DNA of 64,000 bases from Micromonospora parva (GTDB lineage: Bacteria > Actinomycetota > Actinomycetes > Mycobacteriales > Micromonosporaceae). The notes under the pieces are model-generated. The model saw nothing but the letters and a program-made list of their open reading frames with translations, did no database searches and was not told the origin of the DNA. The stretch spans positions 1-64,000 of the forward strand of contig NZ_JNZS01000013.1 in NCBI RefSeq assembly GCF_000718515.1, written 5' to 3'. The position numbers and the translations under genes are program-made. Positions 27,764 to 35,832 of this stretch are shown piece by piece; the stretch's first letter is position 1; each line of letters opens with the position of its first letter.

Positions 27764-29224
27764 ATGGCGGCTCGTGGCTTCCCGTACACCGATCTCAAGG
27801 ACTTCATCGCGGCGCTGGAGCGCGCGGGGGAGTTGCGCCGGATCGACGTCCCGGTTGATCCGACCCTGGAGATCAGCGAGGTGGTCACCCGCACGGTGCG
27901 GGCCGGCGGCCCGGCGCTGCTCTTCGAGCGTCCGACCCGGGGCGAGATGCCGGTGGCGATCAACCTCTTCGGCACCGAGAAGCGGATGGCGATGGCGCTC
28001 GGCGTCGACACGCTGGACGAGATCGGTGCCCGGATCGGCGCGATGATCAAGCCGGAGTTGCCGGTTGGCTGGTCCGGCATCCGCGAGGGCCTCGGCAAGG
28101 TCATGCAGCTCAAGTCGTTGCCGCCGCGCAAGGTGAAGACCGCGCCCTGCCAGGAGGTCGTCTACCGGGGCGACGATGTCGACCTCAACCGACTGCCGGG
28201 GTTGCAGGTCTGGCCGGACGACGGCGGGATCTTCCACAACTACGGGCTGACCCACACCAAGCACCCGGAGACCGGCAAGCGCAACCTGGGCCTCTACCGG
28301 CTCCAGCAGCACGGCCGCAACACCCTGGGCATGCACTGGCAGATCCACAAGGACTCGACGGCACACCACGCGGTCGCCGAGCGGCTCGGGCAGCGCCTGC
28401 CGGTCGCGGTCGCGATCGGCTGCGACCCGGTCGTCTCGTACGCGGCCAGCGCGCCTCTGCCCAGTGACATCGACGAGTACCTGTTCGCTGGGTTCCTGCG
28501 CGGCGAGCGGGTGGAGATGGTCGACTGCCTCACCGTGCCGTTGCAGGTGCCGGCGCACGCGCAGATCGTGCTGGAGGGCTACCTGGAGCCCGGTGAGCGG
28601 CTGCCCGAGGGGCCGTTCGGCGACCACACCGGCTTCTACACGCCGGTCGAGCCGTTCCCCGTGCTGCACATCGAGGCGATGACCATGCAGCGGAAGCCGG
28701 TCTACCACTCGATCGTCACCTCGAAGCCGCCGCAGGAGGACCACGGCCTCGGCAAGGCCACCGAGCGGATCTTCCAGCCGCTGCTCAAGCTGATGATCCC
28801 GGACATCGTCGACTACGACCTGCCGGCCGCCGGCGTCTTCCACAACTGCGCGATCGTCTCCATCCGCAAGCGCTACCCGAAGCACGCGCAGAAGGTGATG
28901 AACGCGATCTGGGGCGCGCACCTGATGTCGTTGACCAAGCTGATCGTGATCGTCGACGAGGACTGCGACGTGCACGACTACAACGAGGTCGCCTTCCGGG
29001 CCTTCGGCAACGTCGACTACGCCCGCGACCTGTTGCTCACCGAGGGTCCGGTGGACCACCTCGACCACTCGTCGTACCAGCAGTTCTGGGGCGGCAAGGC
29101 TGGCGTCGACGCGACCCGCAAGCTGCCCACCGAGGGCTACACCCGTGGTTGGCCCGAGGAGATGAGCATGGCGCCCGAGGTCACGGCCCTGGTCGACAAG
29201 CGCTGGAAGGAGTACGGGATCTGA
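27764..29224 (+). CDS. ubiD: UbiD family decarboxylase, menaquinone pathway
   Basis: This 486-residue UbiD-family enzyme uses prenylated FMN, made by the UbiX encoded 2 kb downstream, to remove the ring carboxyl group from a menaquinone precursor. Typical stretches are GGIFHNYG, NLGLYRLQQHG and the EGPFGDHTGFY active-site segment with its glutamate. It is coupled to ubiA by a one-base overlap. The ubiD-ubiA-ubiX set corresponds to SCO4490-4492 of Streptomyces coelicolor, assigned to the late futalosine route. GAGACT lies 7 nt before the ATG and may be a -10 box. Confidence 0.93.
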   Translation: MAARGFPYTDLKDFIAALERAGELRRIDVPVDPTLEISEVVTRTVRAGGPALLFERPTRGEMPVAINLFGTEKRMAMALGVDTLDEIGARIGAMIKPELPVGWSGIREGLGKVMQLKSLPPRKVKTAPCQEVVYRGDDVDLNRLPGLQVWPDDGGIFHNYGLTHTKHPETGKRNLGLYRLQQHGRNTLGMHWQIHKDSTAHHAVAERLGQRLPVAVAIGCDPVVSYAASAPLPSDIDEYLFAGFLRGERVEMVDCLTVPLQVPAHAQIVLEGYLEPGERLPEGPFGDHTGFYTPVEPFPVLHIEAMTMQRKPVYHSIVTSKPPQEDHGLGKATERIFQPLLKLMIPDIVDYDLPAAGVFHNCAIVSIRKRYPKHAQKVMNAIWGAHLMSLTKLIVIVDEDCDVHDYNEVAFRAFGNVDYARDLLLTEGPVDHLDHSSYQQFWGGKAGVDATRKLPTEGYTRGWPEEMSMAPEVTALVDKRWKEYGI

Positions 29225-30135
29225 TGGCCGTCCTCGACGCACCGGCGGCGAAGCCGGGCCGGACCAAGTCCTTCCTGAAGCTCGTCGCCGTCGAGCACTC
29301 CGTGTTCGCGCTGCCGTTCGCGTTCCTCTCCGCGCTGACCGCCATGCAGATCAACGGCGGGCGGGTACGGTGGCTCGACCTGCTGCTGATCACCGTGGCG
29401 ATGGTCGGGGCGCGGACGTTCGCGATGGCCGCCAACCGGATCCTCGACCGCAAGATCGACGCGCGGAACCCGCGTACCGCCGGACGGGAACTGGTCACCG
29501 GAGCGGTGAGCGTGCGGACGGCCTGGACCGGCGCGGCCGTCGCACTGGTGGTCTTCCTCGTCGCTGCCGCCCTGCTCAACCCGCTCTGCCTGGTGCTCGC
29601 GCCGCTCGCCGTGGTGCCGCTGGTCGTCTACCCGTACGCCAAGCGGTTCACCAACTGGCCGCACGCCATCCTCGGGATCGCCCAGGCGGTCGGCCCGGTC
29701 GGCGCCTGGCTGGCGGTCACCGGCACCCTGGACGGCTCCGGGCCGGCCTGGCTGCTCGGCGCGGCCGTGGGCCTGTGGATCGGCGGCTTCGACCTGATCT
29801 ACGCCTGCCAGGACTCGGAGATCGACCGGGAGATCGGCGTGCACAGCGTGCCCGCCCGCTACGGTCGGCGTTTCGCGCTGCACGCCTCCACGGTCGCGCA
29901 CGTGGTGACGTTCGCGCTGTTCATCTGGTTCGGCGCGTTGATCGGCCTCGGCTGGCTCTGGTGGATCGGGCTGGCGTTGACAGCTGTGGCGTTCGGTTAC
30001 CAGCACCTGGTGGTCACCCCGACCGACCTCAGCAAGGTCAACCGGGCGTTCTTCACCGCCAACGGGTTCGTCGGCATCGCGCTGTTCCTCTTCGCCCTGC
30101 TCGACCTGGTGATCCGGCTCGGCCTGCGGCCCTGA
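29224..30135 (+). CDS. ubiA: UbiA family prenyltransferase, menaquinone pathway
   Basis: This 303-residue membrane enzyme attaches a polyprenyl chain to the naphthoate-type ring of the futalosine route. It has about eight or nine helices and the two aspartate-rich motifs of the family, NRILDRKIDARNPRTAGR in the first loop and YACQDSEIDREIG in the second. Its ATG overlaps the ubiD stop. After its stop a short direct repeat (GTGATCCGGCCCGGCC, twice within 50 bp) reaches the end of the convergent terpene synthase gene. Confidence 0.92.
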   Translation: MAVLDAPAAKPGRTKSFLKLVAVEHSVFALPFAFLSALTAMQINGGRVRWLDLLLITVAMVGARTFAMAANRILDRKIDARNPRTAGRELVTGAVSVRTAWTGAAVALVVFLVAAALLNPLCLVLAPLAVVPLVVYPYAKRFTNWPHAILGIAQAVGPVGAWLAVTGTLDGSGPAWLLGAAVGLWIGGFDLIYACQDSEIDREIGVHSVPARYGRRFALHASTVAHVVTFALFIWFGALIGLGWLWWIGLALTAVAFGYQHLVVTPTDLSKVNRAFFTANGFVGIALFLFALLDLVIRLGLRP

Positions 30136-30189
30136 GGTCGGGTGATCCGGCCCGGCCGATGGGTCTGGGGCTGGGTGATCCGGCCCGGC

Positions 30190-31173
30190 CTACGGCTCCG
30201 GGGCTGGTGGTGCGGCGCTGACGGGGTAGCGGGCGCTCTCGAAGGTCCAGTCGATGGTCCCGCGCACGGCGTACGCGACCCCGTCGAGATGGTCGGCGAC
30301 CGCCCTGTCCAACGCCGGACCGAACGACGGCACCGCGGCGCGCAGCGCGACGAAACGTCGCATCGCCTCCCGCCAGTGCTCGGCCGCGCGTTCGACCGCC
30401 TCCGCCTCCGGCAGGTCGAGCTCGGCCTGCAGGGCGAGGACCAGATTGTGCCCGCCGGCGGTCGTCCGGTCCCGGTCCAGCGAGGCCAGGTCGTTGTACC
30501 AGGAGAGCAGGTCGTTGCCGGTGCGGGCGATCTGACGCAGCAGCGGGTGGTGGTAGACCGGGTCGGGCAACGGTCGGCCGCTGACGAACTCCACGAGCGG
30601 GTACGACACCTCCGCCGCCGACGTCGCCCGACGCAGCTCGACGTACTCGTCGACGCTCGGGCGGCGGCCGGTCTCCTTGTTGACCGCCTCCTGCCAGGTG
30701 CCGTCGAGGTGTCGGGCCACCGCGTCGGCGAAGCGCAGCCGCCACCGGGCCGGCATCCGGCGGCGCGGCTCCCGCCACGCCAGCACCAGCAGTCGCCGCA
30801 GCGGCCCGCTCAGCCCGGTCTGCCGCAGCCGGGCGCCGTCGTGCAGCAGTGCCAGGGTGCCGTTGCGCAACGCCCGGATCTGCTCCGGAGTCAACCGGTT
30901 CGGCCCGTCGCAGGCGTCGTCGACCAGGAAGAACCAGGTGAACAGCGCGGTCAGCACCCGCAGGTCGGCTTCGGTCGCCCCGGGGTAGAGCCGCCCGGCG
31001 TACCGGGCGAAGGCCCCCCGGGACAGCCGGCGCAGCGCGGCGTCGTCCAGTGGCAGGCCAAGCTCGGGCAGCAGATCGAGCAGCCAGCCCTGCACCCGGT
31101 CGGCGTGTGCGGGCAGCTGGGACGGGATCGGACATTCGGCACGCAGCGCCCGGAGGATCTCGCCGGTCGTCAC
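30190..31173 (-). CDS. Class I terpene synthase
   Basis: This 327-residue cyclase has the metal-binding motif DDACD (85-89, in FFLVDDACDG) and the NSE-type triad NDLLSWYND (about 212-220), so it should ionise and cyclise farnesyl or geranyl diphosphate. GAGGAGG lies 6 nt before the GTG start. It is antisense to and between ubiA and ubiX, an unusual place since it breaks up a normally tight menaquinone set. No P450 or prenyl synthase is adjacent, so the product probably depends on a general FPP pool. The exact terpene cannot be predicted here. Confidence 0.85.
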   Translation of the reverse strand: MTTGEILRALRAECPIPSQLPAHADRVQGWLLDLLPELGLPLDDAALRRLSRGAFARYAGRLYPGATEADLRVLTALFTWFFLVDDACDGPNRLTPEQIRALRNGTLALLHDGARLRQTGLSGPLRRLLVLAWREPRRRMPARWRLRFADAVARHLDGTWQEAVNKETGRRPSVDEYVELRRATSAAEVSYPLVEFVSGRPLPDPVYHHPLLRQIARTGNDLLSWYNDLASLDRDRTTAGGHNLVLALQAELDLPEAEAVERAAEHWREAMRRFVALRAAVPSFGPALDRAVADHLDGVAYAVRGTIDWTFESARYPVSAAPPAPEP

Positions 31174-31325
31174 CGATGCCTCCTCTACGAGATGGTTCCG
31201 GTGCGAATCGCCAGCCGCAGCATGTCAGGTCGGCGGGAGGCACAGGTGCCCCGCCCGACATGTCGGACCGTACCGACCCCGGGGGTGCCCACCGGCGGAC
31301 CAGCCGGACCAGGCAGGCTGGGGGT

Positions 31326-31955
31326 ATGCGGGAACCATGGGTGGTCGGGGTCTCCGGTGCCTCCGGTACGCCGTACGCGGCGGCCGTCATCGGCGGGCTG
31401 CTCGACGCGGGCGAGCCGGTGGACCTGATCGTGTCCCGGGCGGCACGACTCACAGTGCTCGACGAGACCGGCCGGCCCTTCCGTGACGGGCACTGGGCCG
31501 AGGACCTCGCCGCCTGGCTCGGCCGGGACCTGACCTCTGCGGATGTCCGGCACTGGCCGGCCGGTGACCTGGCCGCCGGGCCGAGCAGCGGCTCCTACCG
31601 GGTACGCGGGATGGCCGTCGTCCCGGCCAGCACGGCGGCCTGCGCGGGCGTCGCGATCGGGCTCTCCAAGGACCTGTTGCAGCGCGCCGCCGAGGTCAAC
31701 CTCAAGGAACGCCGACCCGTGGTGCTGGTGCCCCGGGAGACACCGGTGACCCGCAGTCACCTGGAACACCTCATCGCGCTGCACGACGCGGGCGCTGTGG
31801 TGCTGCCGGCCAGCCCCGGCTTCTACGGTGCCGGCGCGGCGGCCAGCGCGCAGCAACTGGTCGACTTCGTGGCCGGCAAGGTGCTGGACGCCCTCGGCGT
31901 CCCACACACCCTGTTCCGGCGGTGGTCCGGCCAGCTCGGCGCAGCGCGAAGCTGA
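31326..31955 (+). CDS. ubiX: UbiX flavin prenyltransferase
   Basis: UbiX makes prenylated FMN, the cofactor of UbiD. The 209-residue protein begins VVGVSGASGTPYA, the FMN-binding P-loop of the family, and has the VVPASTAACAGVAIGLSKDLL and ERRPVVLVPRETP motifs. It serves the ubiD at 27.8 kb. A CAGGCT box lies 6 nt before the ATG. It is divergent from the terpene synthase gene (152 bp apart). Confidence 0.94.
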   Translation: MREPWVVGVSGASGTPYAAAVIGGLLDAGEPVDLIVSRAARLTVLDETGRPFRDGHWAEDLAAWLGRDLTSADVRHWPAGDLAAGPSSGSYRVRGMAVVPASTAACAGVAIGLSKDLLQRAAEVNLKERRPVVLVPRETPVTRSHLEHLIALHDAGAVVLPASPGFYGAGAAASAQQLVDFVAGKVLDALGVPHTLFRRWSGQLGAARS

Positions 31956-32073
31956 GCCGCCGCTCGTGCCGAACAGTGCTGCTCAGGACGAGCAGCGTTG
32001 CCGCACGACGGTCGGCCGAAGTGGGACGCGGACCGGACTGGTGTCCGGTCCGCGTGGCGTTGTCCGCACCAGT

Positions 32074-32340
32074 TCAGTACATGCCGGCGTTGGCCGGACC
32101 CGGCCCCGTGGAAGCGGCCGGCCCCACATTGCGTGGCTTTCCGACCTCATCCACCTCGTCCAGCATGCCCTCCCCCTCAAGCAGGGCCCGCACCTCGGAT
32201 TCCCGAAACCGGCGATGCCCGCCTGGAGTCCGGATGCTTCCTATCCGGCCGGCCGCCGCCCATCTCGTCACAGTTTTCGGGTCTACCCGAAACAGCGCGG
32301 CGACCTCACCCGGTGTCAGCAGGCGATCTCCAGTGTCCAC
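32074..32340 (-). CDS. BldC-family MerR-like DNA-binding protein
   Basis: This 88-residue protein is a single winged-helix domain with LLTPGEVAALFRVDPKTVTRWAAAG cut by a glycine turn and followed by IRTPGGHRRFRESEVR, nearly the BldC core. BldC binds DNA cooperatively in arrays and holds back development in Streptomyces. This protein has about 20 extra acidic and polar C-terminal residues. GTG 32340 was chosen because GGAGGGGG lies just upstream. It is divergent from the Lrp-type regulator gene. Confidence 0.87.
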   Translation of the reverse strand: MDTGDRLLTPGEVAALFRVDPKTVTRWAAAGRIGSIRTPGGHRRFRESEVRALLEGEGMLDEVDEVGKPRNVGPAASTGPGPANAGMY

Positions 32341-32610
32341 AGCCCCCTCCTCGCGTCGACGAAGCCCCCGGCTGAACACACTGCCCCCGGCTGGTGCGTA
32401 GCCCAGAGCCGTCATGAGGGACGTATGGCAATTACAGCACCAGGGACATGGCCTGTCCGCCCAAACGCGAAAAATGCACTGAGTGGGGAGTTAGTAATGT
32501 TACTGGTGCTACCTCTGCCCTGACCGCCGGTTTTTGAACAGTGACTCACCGCTCAGTCCAACGGGTGCCGAAGGCCGCACGTTACGTGGCAACGGTTAGG
32601 GTCACTCTCT
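32341..32610. other. Divergent intergenic region between BldC-like and Lrp genes
   Basis: This 270-bp stretch is more AT-rich than its surroundings. It holds a short palindrome AGTAATGTTACT (32493-32504), inverted AGCACCA/TGGTGCT copies at 32436 and 32504, and TAGGGT (32597-32602), a probable -10 box 8 nt before the Lrp start. I see no small gene in it. Confidence 0.4.
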
Positions 32611-33069
32611 GTGGATGCCATCGACCTGAGCCTCGTCGACCTGCTGCGCGGCAACGCGCGCCTCTCGTACGCCGAGCTGGCCCGACAGGTGGGCCTCTCC
32701 GCCCCGGCCGTGCACGAACGGGTCGGCAAACTGGAGAGCAGCGGGGTTGTTCGGGGCTACCGCGCGGACGTGGCCCCGGAGTCGATCGGGCTGGGTGTCA
32801 CCGCGCTGATCGGCATCGTCGAGGACTCCGGTGCCGACACCGACGACATGCTCGAGTCGCTGCGGGTGCTGCCCGAGATCGAGTCCTGCTACTTCATGGC
32901 CGGCGTGGAGTCGTTCCTGCTCAAGGCGCGGGTCGGCACGATCGCCGAACTGGAGCAGTTGATCGTGCGGTTGAACCGGACACCGGGGGTCGCCTCCACC
33001 CGTACCGCCATCGCGCTCTCCACGAAGTGGGAGAACCGCCCGCAGCCGGTCGGCCCGACCGCGACCTGA
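32611..33069 (+). CDS. Lrp/AsnC family transcriptional regulator
   Basis: This 152-residue protein has an N-terminal helix-turn-helix (LSYAELARQVGLSAPAVHERV, about residues 18-38, shown here in part) and a C-terminal RAM ligand-binding domain (about 65-145). It is probably an amino-acid-responsive octamer. TAGGGT 8 nt before the GTG suggests a leaderless mRNA. An AsnC-type gene is also found near the menaquinone genes in Streptomyces, though a functional link is not established. Confidence 0.9.
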   Translation: MDAIDLSLVDLLRGNARLSYAELARQVGLSAPAVHERVGKLESSGVVRGYRADVAPESIGLGVTALIGIVEDSGADTDDMLESLRVLPEIESCYFMAGVESFLLKARVGTIAELEQLIVRLNRTPGVASTRTAIALSTKWENRPQPVGPTAT

Positions 33070-33119
33070 CCATCCCGTACCCCTGGTGTCGCCCGGTCGA
33101 CCGGCGGTAGCGTGCGCCG

Positions 33120-33950
33120 ATGACCCCTCCGGCGCGTCCCGTGGCCGTGGTGACCGGCGCCGCCGGGGGCCTGGGCCGCGCCATCGCCACCGCGCTGCAC
33201 GCCGACGGCTGGTCGGTGCTGCTCACCGACCTCGACCCGGCGGCGGTGCGGGCCGCCGCGGCACCGCTCGGCGGCTGGTCGGCAGCCCTGGACGTCCGGG
33301 ACGAGGACGCCTGCCGCGCCATCGCCGCGAACGCGGCGAGCCGGGGTGACCTCGCACTCTGGGTGAACAACGCCGGAATCCTGGTCACCGGGGCGTCGTG
33401 GGAGCACGACGCCCCGACTCGCCGCCGAGTGCTCGACGTGAACGCCCACGGCGCCATGAACGGCACCCTCGCCGCGCTGACCGTGATGCGCGCGCAGGGC
33501 CACGGGCACGTGCTCAACGTCGTCTCGCTGGCCGGGCTGATCGCCGCGCCCGGCGAGACGGTGTACGCGGCCAGCAAGCACGCACTGCTGGCGTTCAGCC
33601 TCGGCACCCTGTCCGACCTGCGGATGGCCGGCTACCGGCGGGTGCACGTCTCCTGCCTCTGCCCGGACGGCATCTGGACCCCGATGCTGCACGACCGGCT
33701 GGACGACCCGGGGGCGGTGGCCTCGTTCACCGGGTCGATGCTGACCGCGCAGCGGGTGGCGGCCCGGGTGGTCCGGCTGGCCCGCCGACCACGCCCGGTG
33801 GTCAGCCTGCCCCGCTGGCGGGGTGCGCAGGTGCGTCTGTTGGACGCGCTGCCCAGGTTGGCCGTCACACTGACCCCACTGGTCCGCGCCGCGGGCCGCG
33901 CAGGTCAGCGCCGCCAACGCCGCCGGTCGGCATCGCCGGACCGGCGCTGA
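33120..33950 (+). CDS. Short-chain dehydrogenase/reductase
   Basis: This 276-residue SDR has the cofactor motif TGAAGGLGR (about 12-20), NNAG in the middle, and catalytic Tyr149 and Lys153 in VYAASKHA. The C-terminal 50 residues are arginine-rich and may touch membrane or nucleic acid. TAGCGT lies 6 nt before the ATG, so a leaderless start is likely. The substrate is unknown. Confidence 0.88.
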   Translation: MTPPARPVAVVTGAAGGLGRAIATALHADGWSVLLTDLDPAAVRAAAAPLGGWSAALDVRDEDACRAIAANAASRGDLALWVNNAGILVTGASWEHDAPTRRRVLDVNAHGAMNGTLAALTVMRAQGHGHVLNVVSLAGLIAAPGETVYAASKHALLAFSLGTLSDLRMAGYRRVHVSCLCPDGIWTPMLHDRLDDPGAVASFTGSMLTAQRVAARVVRLARRPRPVVSLPRWRGAQVRLLDALPRLAVTLTPLVRAAGRAGQRRQRRRSASPDRR

Positions 33951-33982
33951 CCACCCCTGGTCAGCTTGCTACGTTTCCGAGC

Positions 33983-35074
33983 GTGACTCATCTCGACAGG
34001 TGCGACGAATCCAGCCGGACCTGGGTGACCGAGGCGATCGCCACCGTCGAGGCGGACGCGAACCGCTCGGCCGACACCCACCTGCTGCCGTTCCCGCTGC
34101 CCCGCGAATGGGGGATCGACCTCTATCTGAAGGACGAGTCGTCACACCCCACCGGCTCCCTGAAGCACCGGCTGGCCCGCTCGTTGTTCCTGTACGGGCT
34201 CTGCAACGGCTGGATCGGGCCGCGCACCACGATCGTCGAAGCGTCGTCGGGTTCCACTGCGGTCTCCGAGGCGTACTTCGCCCGGATGCTGGGCCTGCCG
34301 TTCATCGCGGTGATGCCCGCCTCCACCTCACCGGAGAAGATCGCGCAGATCGAGTTCCAGGGCGGCCGGTGCCACCTGGTGGACGACCCGGCGAGTGTGG
34401 TGGTCGAGGCCCGGTGGCTCGCCGAGGACTCCGGCGGGCACTTCATGGACCAGTTCACCTACGCCGAGCGGGCGACCGACTGGCGGGGCAACAACAACAT
34501 CGCCGAGTCGATCTACGCGCAGCTGGAGCTGGAGCGGCACCCGATCCCCGCCTGGGTGGTGGTGGGTGCCGGCACCGGGGGCACCAGCGCGACAATCGGC
34601 CGGTACGCCCGGTACCGCCGGCTCGCCACCAAGCTCTGCGTGGTCGACCCGGAGAACTCGGCGTTCTACCCGGCCTGGCTGGCCGCCGACTGGTCGGTAC
34701 GGACCGGGAAGGGCTCCCGCATCGAGGGGATCGGCCGGCCCACCGTGGAGGCGTCGTTCCTGCCCTCGGTGGTGGACCGGATGGTCCAGGTGCCGGACGC
34801 GGCGTCGCTGGCCGCGATGCGCGCCGGATCGGCGCTGCTGGGCCGTCGGGTGGGCGGCTCCACCGGCACCAACCTGTGGGGCGCGTTCGGCCTGATCGCC
34901 GCGATGCTCGCCGAGGGTCGGACCGGTTCGGTGGTCACCCTGATCTGCGACCCCGGCGACCGGTACGCCGACACGTACTACGCCGACGACTGGGTGAGCG
35001 CCCAGGGCCTCGACCTGACCCCGCACCTGGCCACGATCGACCGCTTCCTGGCCACCGGAGTCTGGCCCGGCTGA
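33983..35074 (+). CDS. PLP-dependent cysteine synthase-family enzyme, likely L-cysteine desulfhydrase
   Basis: This 363-residue fold-type II PLP enzyme has the Schiff-base lysine in GSLKHRL (Lys61), the substrate loop SSGSTAVS and the phosphate-binding GAGTGGTSA. It resembles mycobacterial Cds1 (Rv3684), which releases sulfide from cysteine, more than CysK or CysM, in having the long N-terminus and the [11 protein letters not shown] end motif. Sulfide release can tune redox balance and respiration. TACGTT 7 nt before the GTG fits a leaderless start. Confidence 0.83.
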   Translation: MTHLDRCDESSRTWVTEAIATVEADANRSADTHLLPFPLPREWGIDLYLKDESSHPTGSLKHRLARSLFLYGLCNGWIGPRTTIVEASSGSTAVSEAYFARMLGLPFIAVMPASTSPEKIAQIEFQGGRCHLVDDPASVVVEARWLAEDSGGHFMDQFTYAERATDWRGNNNIAESIYAQLELERHPIPAWVVVGAGTGGTSATIGRYARYRRLATKLCVVDPENSAFYPAWLAADWSVRTGKGSRIEGIGRPTVEASFLPSVVDRMVQVPDAASLAAMRAGSALLGRRVGGSTGTNLWGAFGLIAAMLAEGRTGSVVTLICDPGDRYADTYYADDWVSAQGLDLTPHLATIDRFLATGVWPG

Positions 35075-35109
35075 ACCGCCAAGCGGGCCGTGGCCGGGCT
35101 CGGTGTCGG

Positions 35110-35739
35110 TCAGCGGGGGTCGATCCGTTCGGCCAGCCCGGGGTAGCGCACCACATAGCCGCTGTCGTCCAGATCGATGTCGGCGGTGAAGGTGCCGCTG
35201 GCGAAGCGCATCCGCCCCGGCCCGAGCCCGGTGTAGATCTGCTCGGCCGGCACCACCTCCAGGCCGGGCAGCAGCACCCAGGCGACGGTGATCCGGTGGG
35301 CCACGTCGGCGGGCTCGGCCGCCATCCTGAGCCGGTGATACGGCAGGGCGTTGAACAGCGGCGAGCCGCTCAGGTCGACGTCGAGCGCGTCGGCCAGTCG
35401 GTCCGGGTCGTCGGTGCCGGGCAGCCCGGCCCGGGGATGACCGGCCACGACGAGGGCCGCGTCCAGGTCGCCCTGCTCGGCGGTGGTGACCCGCCACCGG
35501 CCCACGGCCCGCTCCAGCGTCACCCGGCGCAGCCAGCCGGGACCCTCGGCCTCGACCTCGACCCGCGCGGTGGCCCAGTCCGGCGTGGTGGTCAGCTGGT
35601 AGCGGGCGGTCCACGGGACCGGGTCCACGGCGAGCAGCGTGCCCCTGGCCGCCAACCCGTGGCCGTCGTCGAGCAGGACCTGCTCGCTGCCGGCGGTGTC
35701 CGTCCGGGACCAGAAGATTGACTTCGGCATGGTCGGCAT
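35110..35739 (-). CDS. Putative glycolipid-binding domain protein
   Basis: This 209-residue protein resembles the PF06475 putative glycolipid-binding family, with IFWSRTD at the start, WATARVEVEAEG and the DLSGSPLFNALPYHRL stretch. The fold is a beta barrel; the biological role is not settled. TAACGT lies exactly 7 nt before ATG 35739, which decides the start in favour of that codon over ATG 35730. It converges on the PLP enzyme gene. Confidence 0.8.
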   Translation of the reverse strand: MPTMPKSIFWSRTDTAGSEQVLLDDGHGLAARGTLLAVDPVPWTARYQLTTTPDWATARVEVEAEGPGWLRRVTLERAVGRWRVTTAEQGDLDAALVVAGHPRAGLPGTDDPDRLADALDVDLSGSPLFNALPYHRLRMAAEPADVAHRITVAWVLLPGLEVVPAEQIYTGLGPGRMRFASGTFTADIDLDDSGYVVRYPGLAERIDPR

Positions 35740-35783
35740 GAGCCGGACGTTACGCGACCCGGTCGGCATCGGCAGGGCATGCG

Positions 35784-35823
35784 CGAACGCCGCCGCGAAG
35801 CCTGGGCTTCGCGACGGCGTTCG
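35784..35823 (-). terminator. Hairpin terminator after the DEAD-box helicase gene
   Basis: A 19-nt stem (35784-35802 with 35805-35823, one mismatch) with a 2-nt loop lies 10 bp after the helicase stop on the minus strand, just upstream of the start region of the next minus-strand gene. Confidence 0.75.
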
Positions 35824-35832
35824 GTGGATCAA

